Below, piece after piece: positions 1 through 9,290 of a stretch of DNA of 64,000 bases. The DNA lies in contig NZ_SCRH01000038.1 of the NCBI RefSeq assembly GCF_004298145.1, forward strand, positions 310,001 to 374,000, read 5' to 3'. The DNA is from Mycobacterium sp. GTDB taxonomy: Bacteria > Actinomycetota > Actinomycetes > Mycobacteriales > Mycobacteriaceae. A program made the position numbers and the translations under genes. Under the pieces are notes generated by a model, which did not search any database, was not told the origin of the DNA, and was given only the letters and a program-made list of their open reading frames with translations. Within the stretch, counting starts at the first letter, position 1. The number at the start of each line of letters is the position of its first letter.

Positions 1-1214
1 TCGGTGAGCCAGTCCGGGTCTTGGCCGCCCCGCTCGATCAGCGCGTGTATCAGAGCGTCGCCGTCGTTCGCCTCGACGCCCGGCAGGTCACCGACCCGGT
101 ACCCGCGGTCGCGCATCGCCTGCAGCAGCGCGACGGCGCTCGCGGGCGTGTCCAGCCCCACCGCGTTGCCGATCCGGGCGTGCTTGGTGGGATAGGCCGA
201 GAACACCAGGGCGACCCGTTTGTCGGCGGGGGCGACGTGGCGCAACTGAGCGTGCCGCACCGCCAGCCCCGCGACACGGGCGCATCGTTCGGCGTCCGCG
301 ACGTAGGAGATCAGGCCGTCCTCGTCAATCTCCTTGAAGGAGAACGGAACCGTGATGATGCGGCCGTCGAACTCGGGCACCGCGACCTGGCTGGCGACGT
401 CAAGCGGGCTCAGCCCGTCGTCATTTGCGCACCACTGGGCACGCGGACTGGTCACGCACAGTCCCTGCAGGATCGGAATATCCAGGGCGGCAAGGTGTTC
501 GACGTTCCAGCTGTCGTCATCGCCGCCAGCGGACGCCGTCGCGGCTTTCAGTCCGCCGGCGGCCAGGACGGTCACCACCATCGCGTCGGCGTCCCTCAGT
601 CGTTGCAGCAGTTCGGGTTCGGCGGTGCGCAGCGACGCGCAGTAGACGGGTACCGGCCGCGCGCCGGCATGCTCGATAGCCCGACACAGCGACTCGACAT
701 AGCCGGTGTTGCCGGCCAGGTGCTGAGCGCGGTAGTACAGCACCGCGATCGTCGGGCCCCCGGTATCGCTGGCCTTCGGCCGCGCCAGCTCGCCCCACGT
801 CGGCGTCACCACCGGCGGGCTGAACCCGAACCCAGTCATCAGCACGGTGTCGGAGAGGAAGGCGTGCAGCTGGCGTAGGTTATCGACGCCGCCGTGGGCC
901 AGATAGATATGCGCCTGTACCGCGATGCCGGCCGCCGGTGTCGACAGGCCGGTCAGCTCGGCGTCGGCGGCCTGCTCGCCGCTGACCAGCACCGTGGGCA
1001 CGCCGCTGGCGATCACGGTGTCGATGCCGCTCTGCCAGGCCCGGTAACCGCCCAGGATCCGCACCACCACGATGGCGACGTCGGCCAGCAGGTCGGGCAG
1101 TTCGTCCTCCGACAGCCGCGATGGGTTGGCCCACCGATAGTTCTTCCCGCTGGAGCGGGCACTGATCAGGTCCGTATCGGATGTCGACAGCAGCAGGATG
1201 GTCGGCTCAGCCAC
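1..1214 (-). CDS. cobN: CobN, cobaltochelatase large subunit (N-terminal part; C-terminus lies outside the window)
   Basis: Large subunit of the aerobic-pathway cobaltochelatase, which inserts cobalt into hydrogenobyrinic acid a,c-diamide in the cytoplasm using ATP and partner subunits. Read leftward from a GTG at 1214, the protein begins VAEPTILLLSTSDTDL and continues with SSGKNYRWANPSRL, which I recognise as the start of mycobacterial CobN (about 1190 residues). About 404 codons are present and the frame is open to the left edge, so the gene is truncated only by the window. It is divergent from the small membrane gene 57 bases away. The rightward cobG-cobH-cobIJ genes nearby belong to the same pathway, as in M. 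tuberculosis. Confidence 0.93.
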   Translation of the reverse strand, partial: MAEPTILLLSTSDTDLISARSSGKNYRWANPSRLSEDELPDLLADVAIVVVRILGGYRAWQSGIDTVIASGVPTVLVSGEQAADAELTGLSTPAAGIAVQAHIYLAHGGVDNLRQLHAFLSDTVLMTGFGFSPPVVTPTWGELARPKASDTGGPTIAVLYYRAQHLAGNTGYVESLCRAIEHAGARPVPVYCASLRTAEPELLQRLRDADAMVVTVLAAGGLKAATASAGGDDDSWNVEHLAALDIPILQGLCVTSPRAQWCANDDGLSPLDVASQVAVPEFDGRIITVPFSFKEIDEDGLISYVADAERCARVAGLAVRHAQLRHVAPADKRVALVFSAYPTKHARIGNAVGLDTPASAVALLQAMRDRGYRVGDLPGVEANDGDALIHALIERGGQDPDWLT

Positions 1215-1270
1215 CTGTCATTCGTACCGCAGCGGCATCGAACGGCCGAATCGGCACGTAGGGTCCCCCT

Positions 1271-1471
1271 ATGAGCAGAGGATTCGTCGTCGCCTTCGCG
1301 GTCGGGCTGATCGTCGCGTTGTTTGGTGTGATCTGGGCACTGCAGGGATTCGGGGTGCTCGGCGGCAGCCCGATGAGCAACACCACCACCTGGTCCGTCA
1401 TCGGGCCGATCACCGCGCTCGTAGGGGTAACGATCGCCGTGATCAGTTGGCGGAAACTAAGGTCGAAATAG
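1271..1471 (+). CDS. Small two-helix membrane protein, function unknown
   Basis: A 66-residue protein with two hydrophobic segments, roughly residues 4-28 and 41-60, joined by a short Gly/Ser/Asn/Thr-rich loop, and a basic end (WRKLRSK). This suggests a small hairpin protein of the inner membrane. I do not recognise a family. It starts at an ATG, is divergent from cobN, and its stop lies 4 bases from the stop of the convergent oxidoreductase gene. The clean hydropathy pattern and tight packing between neighbours argue for a real gene. No function is proposed. Confidence 0.6.
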   Translation: MSRGFVVAFAVGLIVALFGVIWALQGFGVLGGSPMSNTTTWSVIGPITALVGVTIAVISWRKLRSK

Positions 1472-1475
1472 GGTG

Positions 1476-3083
1476 CTACGCCGGCACGACGGCGAAGTTT
1501 GCCGTGTGCCAGCCGGTGGCACCGTCGGGGACGGGATTGGCGCGCTCTTCGGTTTGGACGGCACCGGTATTGTCGATCGCCCGCACGGTGATGGTTTCGC
1601 TTCCGGGACTTTTCGCCTGCCACGGGAAGCTCCACAATCGCCATGTCTCATTGGAATAACTCGCACCCAGTTCGGCCGGTTCCCAACCGCCGTCGCCGAT
1701 GCGGACTTCGACCGCCCGCACACCACGATTTTGTGCCCACGCAACGCCGCCGAACACCACCGGCCCCACCGGCACCTTCTGGCCGCCCCTGGGCACGTCG
1801 ATCCGCGACTCCGTCTTGATCGGCGCCTGCGCCGCCCAGCCCTGCCGCGTCCAGTAGGCCCTGGCCCTGTCGAACCGGGTCAGCTCCAAATCCACCACCC
1901 ACTTGGTGGCCGACACGTAGCCATAGAGTCCGGGCACCACCATGCGGGCCGGGTAGCCGTGCTCGACCGGCAGCGGTTGACCGTTGAGGCCGACCGCCAG
2001 CAGCGCGTCGCGGCCATCCGTGAGAGCCTGCACGGGGGTGCCGACGGTGAATCCCTCGATCGAGGTGGAGAGCACCATGTCCGCGTCCCGGTGCACACCG
2101 GCCGCCGCCAGCAGGTCCGCCAGCCGGTAGCCCGTCCAGATGCCCGTTGAAATAAGTTCTCCGCCAACGGGATTGGATACACATGTCAGCGTGGTCACCG
2201 TCTCGACGATGTCGAAGCGGGCGAGGTCGTCGAAGCTGTAGGTGGTCTCGCGATCCACCATCCCGTGGATACGGAGGCGCCAGTCACCGCGGCTGAGCTG
2301 GGGAACGCTCAGCGCGGTGTCGACCCGGTAGAAGTCAGCACTTGAAGTGATAAAACTTGGCAACGCAACGCCTTTCGGCTGCACGTCGGCGGGTATCGGG
2401 CGCGCCGAGGACCGCGGTCGGGGCAGGGCGAACCTCTCACGGTCGGCTTCCACCGAATGCGCCAGCCGCGCGACGAGTACCCCCACTACCCCGCTGACGA
2501 CGCCAAGTCCGAGCAACCCGTACATGACCAACCTGCGCCGGCCGGGATCTGCCTGCTCCCGGTCGTCCGCGTCGTCGTCCGGCTCGGGCCCGAACCGCCG
2601 GCTGAGCACCCGCAGCACCCCTACGCCGCACGCGGCGCCGGCGACGGCGGGGATCGTGTCGAGTGCGGTGCCGCCTGGTCGGGACAGCACGGCAATGCAG
2701 CCAAGGACGCCCGCCGCGGCGATCACGGCGCTGCCCAACGGGCGGCGCCGCGTCTCGAGGGTCCCGGCGATCGCCGCGATCGTCGCGATCACCACGAGCA
2801 CGACGACGGCCAGGAAGGGTTTGTCGAGCGGACCGAGTGTTTGGATGGCCCACTCTTTGACGGGGCCCGGTGTCAGGTCGACGACCGCGGAACCCACGGC
2901 GGCGCGGGCATCAGCCCGCGCGCCGAACGGGATGCCGGCCAGTTGGGCGACACCAAGCGCAACGGAGGCAGCGGCGACCCCGGCGATCATCCGGTCATTC
3001 GACGAAGCCACGGCCACCGAAGTCACTTTACTCGCGCTTTTTCTCGACGCCGCAAAACTCTTGCGGCACAGCGCCGGTGGCAC
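1476..3083 (-). CDS. Membrane-anchored molybdopterin oxidoreductase (sulfite oxidase/YedY-like)
   Basis: Probable molybdenum-cofactor oxidoreductase with its catalytic domain tethered to the membrane. The N-terminal 210 residues hold about five hydrophobic helices (near 31-52, 88-107, 116-138, 142-160 and 183-206). The rest is a sulfite-oxidase-type fold, with the cofactor-binding cysteine in TLTCVSNPVGGE, followed by GIWTGYRLADLL and a C-terminal Mo-co dimerisation-like domain (IKTESRIDVPRGG onward). The substrate is unknown; Rv0218 of M. tuberculosis has a similar layout. A GTG at 3026 (VTSVAVASSNDRM) is a plausible shorter start giving 516 residues. The gene converges on the small membrane gene. 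Confidence 0.85.
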   Translation of the reverse strand: MPPALCRKSFAASRKSASKVTSVAVASSNDRMIAGVAAASVALGVAQLAGIPFGARADARAAVGSAVVDLTPGPVKEWAIQTLGPLDKPFLAVVVLVVIATIAAIAGTLETRRRPLGSAVIAAAGVLGCIAVLSRPGGTALDTIPAVAGAACGVGVLRVLSRRFGPEPDDDADDREQADPGRRRLVMYGLLGLGVVSGVVGVLVARLAHSVEADRERFALPRPRSSARPIPADVQPKGVALPSFITSSADFYRVDTALSVPQLSRGDWRLRIHGMVDRETTYSFDDLARFDIVETVTTLTCVSNPVGGELISTGIWTGYRLADLLAAAGVHRDADMVLSTSIEGFTVGTPVQALTDGRDALLAVGLNGQPLPVEHGYPARMVVPGLYGYVSATKWVVDLELTRFDRARAYWTRQGWAAQAPIKTESRIDVPRGGQKVPVGPVVFGGVAWAQNRGVRAVEVRIGDGGWEPAELGASYSNETWRLWSFPWQAKSPGSETITVRAIDNTGAVQTEERANPVPDGATGWHTANFAVVPA

Positions 3084-3279
3084 CTAGCACGGGTGGGGTC
3101 GCGCACGACTGTCGGGAACGCGAGAGGCGCCAGACTTACGCACAACGCATCGGGTCGTCGTGAATCCTCAGGTAGTTCAACGCCAAAGTCCATGAGGCGG
3201 CCCGCCAGGGCTGGTTACGCGAACTGGGTAGCGTCCCGCGCCGGGTTTGAGCCTCGCGGGCGCGTGATCGCGTCGGCGA

Positions 3280-4068
3280 TCAGCGACCGATCAGAGCCGC
3301 AACCCGCGTGGCGACTTCCCCGGCGATCCGCAGCGCCTCCCCGCTCGTCCCGGGTTCGTAGCGATCCGCCACCGGGTCGTAGTCGGCACCGGCGATGGAA
3401 CCGTGGTCGGCGTCGAGCTCCACCAACCCGACCGGCCACCCAACCCTTTTCAGGCCGGCAGCGAACTCCCTGCTGACACTCACCGGGACGGCGTCGTCGG
3501 CCAACCCGTGCAGCAGGGTGAACGGCGTGCCCGCGCGGCCGGCCGATAGCGTGTCGGCCGGCGCCTGACCGGAGAGCGGGTCGGGCACCATGAACGCGCC
3601 GGCCAGGCACACGGTGTGGACGAGGGTGACGTCGAACCGCGCCGCGTTGAGCGTCAGACCCGCTGCGGCGCAACCGCCCATGGACCACCCGACGAGCACG
3701 ATGCCGTTGCCCGCGCCCGCGAAGTCGCGGGTGAAGTTGAGCGATCCCAACAGATCCGCCCTGCCCCCGTCGTCGGCGTGGGAATTCCAGTCCGGCGCCA
3801 CCACGGCCGCACCGCGCTCGCTGAGCATGCCAGCCAGGGGCCTGAAGGCCGCGCGGGCATCGGTCTGCATGCCGTGCCACAGCAGGACGGTGGGTCGTCG
3901 GGAGTCGCCGAAGACGTCGGCCAAGCGTCCGGGCGCGTATTCCACCGTGTCCACGGGCACGAGTGTGCCCGCGCCGCGCCGATCCCGCAGCATGCCGTGA
4001 ACCGCGACAGCGATCGCGTATCCGCTAGCGCTTGCCGCCTCAATTAGTACTGCGGTGTCGACGCGCAT
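3280..4068 (-). CDS. Alpha/beta hydrolase (dienelactone hydrolase-like)
   Basis: A 262-residue alpha/beta hydrolase. The nucleophile elbow GWSMGG supplies the serine, LLHGLADDAVP the acidic residue, and DADHGS the histidine, so the triad looks complete. The oxyanion-hole segment is VLLWHGMQTDARA. No signal peptide is visible, so it is probably cytoplasmic. The substrate cannot be predicted. The first 25 residues are weakly family-like and a start at Met26 (MLRDRRGAG) is possible. It is divergent from cobG with 47 bases between starts, and the 196 bases downstream towards the oxidoreductase start hold nothing I recognise. Confidence 0.82.
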   Translation of the reverse strand: MRVDTAVLIEAASASGYAIAVAVHGMLRDRRGAGTLVPVDTVEYAPGRLADVFGDSRRPTVLLWHGMQTDARAAFRPLAGMLSERGAAVVAPDWNSHADDGGRADLLGSLNFTRDFAGAGNGIVLVGWSMGGCAAAGLTLNAARFDVTLVHTVCLAGAFMVPDPLSGQAPADTLSAGRAGTPFTLLHGLADDAVPVSVSREFAAGLKRVGWPVGLVELDADHGSIAGADYDPVADRYEPGTSGEALRIAGEVATRVAALIGR

Positions 4069-4115
4069 CCCCGCAGCCGGCCGCCGTGTCCGGCCGGTAG
4101 CCGTACCGTGGACGG

Positions 4116-5216
4116 GTGGCCAGGACGCGCGACACCGACGCTTGCCCGGGTGCGCTGCAGGTGCACCAGGCCGCCGACGGCGCCCTGGCCCGGGTGCGGT
4201 TGCCCGGGGGCATGATCACCGCCGCCCAGCTGGCGGCCTTGAGCGCCGCGGCCACCCGGTGTGGGTCGGGAACGCTCGAACTCACCGCGCGGGGCAACGT
4301 CCAGTTGCGCGGGCTCACCGACGTGACCGCGGTCGCCGAGGCGCTCGCGGCCGCGGGCCTGTTGCCGTCGACCACCCATGAGCGCGTCCGCAACATCGTC
4401 GCGTCACCGCTGTCGGGGCGCGCCGGGGGCGACGTCGACGTGCGGAGCCGGGTCGGCGAGCTGGACGCCGCGATCTGCGCCGCGCCGCGACTCGCGGACC
4501 TGGGCGGCCGCTTCCTGTTCGGCCTCGACGACGGGCGCGCCGACGTGTCGGGGCTGCGCGCCGATATCGGCGTGCACGCGTCGGCGGGCGGTTACGCCCT
4601 GTTGCTGGCCGGACGCGACACCGGCGTCCGGCTGGCCGCCGGCGAGGTGGTCGAGACGCTGATCACCCTGGCGACCCGCTTCGTGGATGTGCGCGAAACA
4701 GCTTGGCGGGTACAGGAATTGGATGACCTCCGCCGACTGTTACCTGATGCCGAACCGGGCGCGACACCGTTTCCCGCCGTCACCAAGGCCCCCGTGGGCT
4801 GGATCGATCAGGACGACGGCCGCGTCACGCTGGGCGCCGCGGTGCCGCTGGGTGTCCTGCCCGCGCGCGTCGCGGAATACCTGGCGGCCATCGAGGCGCC
4901 ACTGGTGGTCACACCGTGGCGATCGGTGCTGGTATGCGATCTCGACGAAGCCGTCGCCGACACCGCGCTACGCGTGCTGGCGCCATTGGGACTGGTGTTC
5001 GACGAGAACTCCCCCTGGCTGACCGTCAGCGCCTGCACCGGCAGCCCCGGTTGCGTGCGCTCGGCCGCGGATGTGCGCGCGGACGCGGCACAGGCGTTGA
5101 ATGCCGACGTTGTGGTGCATCGGCACTTCGTGGGCTGCGAACGCGCCTGCGGCAGCCCACCCGCCGGTCAGGTGCTGGTCGCCACCGGCGACGGATACCG
5201 GATGCTGCGAACCTGA
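4116..5216 (+). CDS. cobG: CobG, precorrin-3B synthase
   Basis: Oxygen-dependent precorrin-3B synthase of aerobic cobalamin synthesis, from the sulfite/nitrite reductase family. Two repeats of that fold are seen, with ELTARGNVQLRGL in the first. The four iron-sulfur ligands are intact: CTGSPGC gives Cys307 and Cys313, and CERAC gives Cys341 and Cys345. Length 366 is close to the 363 of Rv2064. The start is a GTG (VARTRDTDACPG). cobH begins 19 bases after the stop and cobIJ overlaps cobH, so the three should form one rightward operon. Confidence 0.93.
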   Translation: MARTRDTDACPGALQVHQAADGALARVRLPGGMITAAQLAALSAAATRCGSGTLELTARGNVQLRGLTDVTAVAEALAAAGLLPSTTHERVRNIVASPLSGRAGGDVDVRSRVGELDAAICAAPRLADLGGRFLFGLDDGRADVSGLRADIGVHASAGGYALLLAGRDTGVRLAAGEVVETLITLATRFVDVRETAWRVQELDDLRRLLPDAEPGATPFPAVTKAPVGWIDQDDGRVTLGAAVPLGVLPARVAEYLAAIEAPLVVTPWRSVLVCDLDEAVADTALRVLAPLGLVFDENSPWLTVSACTGSPGCVRSAADVRADAAQALNADVVVHRHFVGCERACGSPPAGQVLVATGDGYRMLRT

Positions 5217-5235
5217 CAACCCTTAGGGTGAGCGG

Positions 5236-5862
5236 GTGCTCGACTACATCCGCGATGCCGCGGAGATCTATCGCCAGTCGTTCGCGACCATCCGCGCCGA
5301 AGCCGATCTGGCTCGATTCCCCCCCGAGGTGGCGCGGGTTGTCGTCCGGTTGATCCACACCTGCGGCCAGGTCGACGTCGCCGAGCACGTCGCGTTCACC
5401 GACGATGTCGTCGAGCGCGTCGGCGCGGCCCTGCGGCGTGGTGCCCCGGTGTTGTGCGATTCGTCGATGGTGGCCGCCGGGATCACCACCGCTCGGCTGC
5501 CGGCGGGCAACGAGGTGGTGTCGCTGGTGGCGGACCCGCGGGCGGCCGACCTGGCCACACGGCGACACACCACCCGCTCGGCCGCCGGGGTAGAGCTGTG
5601 GGCGGACCGGCTGGACGGCGCCGTGCTGGCCATCGGCAACGCGCCGACCGCGCTGTTCCGGCTGCTCGAACTGATCGACGAAGGGCTTTCCCCGCCGGCC
5701 GGGGTGCTGGGCGGGCCGGTGGGATTCGTCGGGTCGGCCCAGTCCAAGCAGGAGCTCGTCGACCGCCCACGCGGAATGTCGTATCTGGTGGTGCAGGGCC
5801 GCCGCGGCGGCAGCGCCATGGCCGCCGCCGCCGTCAACGCGATCGCGAGCGACACCGAATGA
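5236..5862 (+). CDS. cobH: CobH, precorrin-8X methylmutase
   Basis: Catalyses the methyl migration from C-11 to C-12 that turns precorrin-8X into hydrogenobyrinic acid. The 208-residue length equals that recalled for Rv2065. The catalytic histidine is His41 in [10 protein letters not shown], and [12 protein letters not shown] is the conserved substrate-binding stretch. Start is GTG ([16 protein letters not shown]), the usual N-terminus. Its TGA stop overlaps the ATG of cobIJ by 4 bases (ATGA), a sign of translational coupling. Confidence 0.95.
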   Translation: MLDYIRDAAEIYRQSFATIRAEADLARFPPEVARVVVRLIHTCGQVDVAEHVAFTDDVVERVGAALRRGAPVLCDSSMVAAGITTARLPAGNEVVSLVADPRAADLATRRHTTRSAAGVELWADRLDGAVLAIGNAPTALFRLLELIDEGLSPPAGVLGGPVGFVGSAQSKQELVDRPRGMSYLVVQGRRGGSAMAAAAVNAIASDTE

Positions 5863-7373
5863 GCGCACAAGGGACCGCGCGAAGCGCCCAAAGGGGGACA
5901 CTGTGGGGCGTCGGGCTGGGGCCGGGCGACCCGGAGCTGGTGACCGTCAAAGCCGCGCGGGTGATCGGCGAGGCCGACGTGGTCGCCTATCACAGCGCCC
6001 GGCACGGCCGCAGCATCGCGCGCGGGATCGCCGAACGGTATCTGCGACCCGGCCAGATCGAGGAGCACCTGGTGTATCCGGTGACCACCGAGGTCACCGA
6101 CCACCCGGGCGGCTATGCCGGCGCGCTCGAAGACTTCTACGCCGAGGCCACGCGACGCATCGCCGCGCACCTGGACGCCGGGCGCAACGTGGCGCTGCTG
6201 GCCGAGGGCGACCCGCTGTTCTACAGCTCGTACATGCATCTGCACACCCGGCTGACGGAGCGGTTCAACGCGGTCATCGTCCCGGGAGTGACGTCGGTGA
6301 GCGCCGCCTCGGCGGCCATCGCGACACCGTTGGTGGCCGGCGACGAGGTGCTGTCGGTGTTGCCGGGCACCTTGCCGGTCGCCGAACTGACCCGCCGGCT
6401 CGCCGACGCCGACGCCGCCGTGGTCCTCAAGTTGGGGCGTTCGTATCACGATGTACGGGAAGCACTTTCGGCATCCGGACAGCTCGGCGACGCGTTTTAC
6501 GTCGAGCGCGCCAGCAGCGCCGGCCAGCGTATCCTGCCCGCGGCGGAGGTCGATGAGACCAGCGTGCCGTACTTCTCGCTGGCCATACTGCCGGGCGGCC
6601 GCCGGCTGCCGGGGCGGTCCCCGAAAGAGCCGGCGGCCGGCAGCGTCGCGGTGGTGGGCCTGGGCCCCGGCGACATGGATTGGATGACGCCGCAGAGCCG
6701 GCGGGAGCTGGCCACGGCGACCGACCTGATCGGCTACGGCGGCTACCTGGACCGCGTCCCGGCTCGCGAGGGCCAGCAGCATCACCCCAGCGACAACCGC
6801 GACGAACCCGAGCGCGCGCGGCTGGCCTGCGTGCTGGCCGAGCAGGGGCGGGCCGTGGCGGTGGTGTCGTCGGGCGACCCGGGGGTGTTCGCGATGGCGA
6901 CCGCGGTGCTGGAAGAGGCCAAACAATGGCCGGGCGTACAGATTCGGGTGATTCCGGCCATGACCGCCGCCCAGGCGGTGGCCAGCCGGGTCGGCGCGCC
7001 CCTGGGCCACGACTACGCGGTGATCTCGCTGTCCGACCGGCTCAAGCCGTGGGAGGTGATCTCCGCGCGGCTACAGGCCGCCGCGGCCGCCGATCTGGTG
7101 CTGGCGATCTATAACCCGGCGTCGAAGACGCGGACCTGGCAGGTCGGCGCGATGCGCGACATTCTGCTGGCGCACCGCGAACCGGGCACGCCGGTGGTGA
7201 TCGGCCGCAATGTGTCGGGCGCCGACGAAGACGTCCGCGTGGTCCGGCTGGCCGATCTCGATCCGGCTGAGATCGACATGCGCTGCCTGCTGATCGTTGG
7301 GTCCTCGCAAACCCAGTGGTACTCAGACGATTCCAGTGACCGGGTCTTCACGCCCCGGCGCTACCAGACCTGA
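5859..7373 (+). CDS. cobI: CobIJ fusion: precorrin-2 C20- and precorrin-3B C17-methyltransferase
   Basis: Bifunctional SAM-dependent methyltransferase joining two steps of the cobalamin pathway. The first half (about residues 1-240) is CobI, with the family glycine motif [16 protein letters not shown] and the [12 protein letters not shown] loop. The second (about 255-504) is CobJ, with [14 protein letters not shown] and [13 protein letters not shown]. The 504-residue length is near the 508 of Rv2066, where the same fusion occurs. The start is the ATG overlapping the cobH stop; an upstream extension in this frame only reads through cobH. The stop is followed within 5 bases by a tandem repeat block. 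Confidence 0.95.
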   Translation: MSAQGTARSAQRGTLWGVGLGPGDPELVTVKAARVIGEADVVAYHSARHGRSIARGIAERYLRPGQIEEHLVYPVTTEVTDHPGGYAGALEDFYAEATRRIAAHLDAGRNVALLAEGDPLFYSSYMHLHTRLTERFNAVIVPGVTSVSAASAAIATPLVAGDEVLSVLPGTLPVAELTRRLADADAAVVLKLGRSYHDVREALSASGQLGDAFYVERASSAGQRILPAAEVDETSVPYFSLAILPGGRRLPGRSPKEPAAGSVAVVGLGPGDMDWMTPQSRRELATATDLIGYGGYLDRVPAREGQQHHPSDNRDEPERARLACVLAEQGRAVAVVSSGDPGVFAMATAVLEEAKQWPGVQIRVIPAMTAAQAVASRVGAPLGHDYAVISLSDRLKPWEVISARLQAAAAADLVLAIYNPASKTRTWQVGAMRDILLAHREPGTPVVIGRNVSGADEDVRVVRLADLDPAEIDMRCLLIVGSSQTQWYSDDSSDRVFTPRRYQT

Positions 7374-7377
7374 ACCA

Positions 7378-7559
7378 GGGCTTAGCCTGATTGCCCTATT
7401 CCTCCGCACCCCGCTACGCGGGCTGCATCGTCGTAGGGCTTAGCCTGATTGCCCTATTCCTCCGCACCCCGCTACGCGGGCTGCATCGTCGTAGGGCTTA
7501 GCCTGATTGCCCTATTCCTCCACACCCCGCTACGCGGGCTGCATCGTCGTAGGGCTTAG
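7378..7559 (+). repeat. 58-bp tandem repeat, three copies plus 8 bases, hairpin-forming (family A)
   Basis: Three head-to-tail 58-base units start at 7378, 7436 and 7494, followed by the first 8 bases of a fourth. Copies 1 and 2 are identical; copy 3 has one visible change (cgcacc to cacacc). Each unit holds a perfect CCCGC-TAC-GCGGG hairpin flanked by GCA and TGC, and GCCCTA pairs with TAGGGC at the unit junction, giving an outer stem. The block fills the gap between the convergent cobIJ and PPE genes and supplies the PPE stop codon. It may act as a two-way terminator and its copy number may vary between strains; both are inference. Confidence 0.93.
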
Positions 7560-9133
7560 TGGCGGTCCCAGGTGCTCGGCATCATCGGCACGCTGGAGCC
7601 GTCGCCCAGCCCGTCACGGGTCAGCGTTGCCAACCCGGCGGCCTGGGCGGCACCGGATTTGGCCGCGGCACCGGCGAATCCGAGCGGACCCGCGCTGTCC
7701 TCGGAGGGCCGGGCGGCGTGCGGGTCGTCGGTGCCGACGCCCGGATCCGGGTCCTCGTCGAGGTCCATGAATTCGTAGCGATAGGCGCGTTCGGTGGCGG
7801 TTCCGCCGCGGCGCCGACGGGCCCGCGCCTTCCTCTTGGCCTCGGCGGCCCCGGCTGCGGCGGCGGGCGCGTCGACGTCGTCGGGCGACGGCTCCTCGGA
7901 CTTACGACGCGATCGACTGCTCGCGCTGCCGCGCGCCGAGAGTCCCGACAGCCCCACCGCATAGAGGGCGTTGGACAGGTTCGCGCCGATTCCGTCGGTC
8001 GCCGTCGGGCCGAAGCCGACGCCGGGTCCCCCATCGACCGGTCCGCCGCCGGCCGAACCGGCGACCGTCGTCGCGGGGGCGGTGGACGGTGTCGGCACGT
8101 GGCTCACAGTCGCGGGCGCGCTGCTGATGATCGGCGCCGGAGCGGCCACGGGTGCCGGTGCCGCTGCCACGGCCGGCAGGGGCGGGGCCGTTGCCAGCGG
8201 GATCCCGACACTGATCGCGGTGATCGCGGCGGCCGCCCCGCCGGCCGCGGCCGCGCCGATGGCGGCAACGACGACCGGCGCGAGCACCACCGCCATTTGG
8301 ATCGCAAGCTGAATGAACGGCCAGAAGATCATCAGGGTGTGGAAGATGGCCCAGCCGAGCGCGGTCGACAGGGCCGGTGACAGTCCCAGCTGCCCGAAGA
8401 ACGCGGCGAGACTGTTGACCCACGGCACCGGCGGAAACGGCCATCCCCCGGGGTTGAGGTCCTTGGAAACCGGCCAGGCGAAGTTCTGGGTGTATTGCTT
8501 CAGCCACGCCGTGAGCTGGTCCATCCAGGACGGGTAAGTCTGCTGCGGTGGCGAATCCGCGGCCGCGGTCGTCGCATTGTTTGCCTCCGCGCCCGCCACC
8601 ATGATCTGCGGCGCGGGTGTGCTCTGCGGGACCGCCGCCAGCGCGGATTCACTGACGGCCTGGTAGGTCGTCATCGTCGTGGCGGCCTGGACCCACATGC
8701 GCGCGTAGTCGGCTTCGTTGACGGCGATGGGAACGGTGTTGATGCCGAAGAAGTTCGTGGCGACCAACGCGCCGTGCACCGCGTGGTTGGCCGCGAGTTC
8801 GCCCAGCGTCGGCATGGCGACCAGCGCGGTGGTGTAGGCGGTGGCCGCGGTCTCGTGCAGGCTCGCCGCGGCTGAGCTTTTGGCCGCGCTCTCCAGCAGC
8901 CAGGCCTGGTAGGGGACGTGCGCGGCCACGTACTGCTCGGCGCTGGGGCCGTCCCACGCCCCGGCCTGCACGGTGCCCAGTAACCCGCTGAGTTCGGATG
9001 CCGCGGTCGCATAGTCGGTGCTCATCGACGACCATGCCGTCGCGGCGGCCAGCAGTGGGGCGGGGCCGGGGCCGCTGCTGAGCAACGTCGAGTGCACTTC
9101 GGGCGGAAACGCGGCCCAGATCGGGGCGATCAT
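7556..9133 (-). CDS. PPE family protein, PPE-PPW subfamily
   Basis: A 525-residue PPE protein, probably exported by an ESX type VII system. It starts [16 protein letters not shown] with Pro10-Pro11-Glu12, followed by the alpha-helical PPE domain to about residue 180. A hydrophobic Ala/Val-rich segment lies near 255-320 and a basic patch ([10 protein letters not shown]) near 420. The C-terminus has GFAGA (485-489) and PMMPSTW (516-522), matching the GFxGT and PxxPxxW signatures of PPE-PPW. The start is the ATG before the conserved sequence; upstream codons in frame are unlike PPE. No PE partner is adjacent. It occupies the place where H37Rv has Rv2067c and blaC. Confidence 0.9.
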   Translation of the reverse strand: MIAPIWAAFPPEVHSTLLSSGPGPAPLLAAATAWSSMSTDYATAASELSGLLGTVQAGAWDGPSAEQYVAAHVPYQAWLLESAAKSSAAASLHETAATAYTTALVAMPTLGELAANHAVHGALVATNFFGINTVPIAVNEADYARMWVQAATTMTTYQAVSESALAAVPQSTPAPQIMVAGAEANNATTAAADSPPQQTYPSWMDQLTAWLKQYTQNFAWPVSKDLNPGGWPFPPVPWVNSLAAFFGQLGLSPALSTALGWAIFHTLMIFWPFIQLAIQMAVVLAPVVVAAIGAAAAGGAAAAITAISVGIPLATAPPLPAVAAAPAPVAAPAPIISSAPATVSHVPTPSTAPATTVAGSAGGGPVDGGPGVGFGPTATDGIGANLSNALYAVGLSGLSARGSASSRSRRKSEEPSPDDVDAPAAAAGAAEAKRKARARRRRGGTATERAYRYEFMDLDEDPDPGVGTDDPHAARPSEDSAGPLGFAGAAAKSGAAQAAGLATLTRDGLGDGSSVPMMPSTWDRH

Positions 9134-9290
9134 CGTCGGGGGCCTTCGGGCAGGAACACGACTACCTCTTCGGTGAATCTCGTGGATGGGCTGGCGATGC
9201 TTACGGCCAGAGGTCGGTTGCCGCCGTCGTTTAGTTCCCCGCCATTTCGTTCGGCGCCAAATCCGGGGAGTCTTTGCGCGCGGACGGGCC

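Noticed and set aside
7378..7559. Possible CRISPR array
   Set aside because: The units are head-to-tail with no unique spacers between them, and there are no cas genes.
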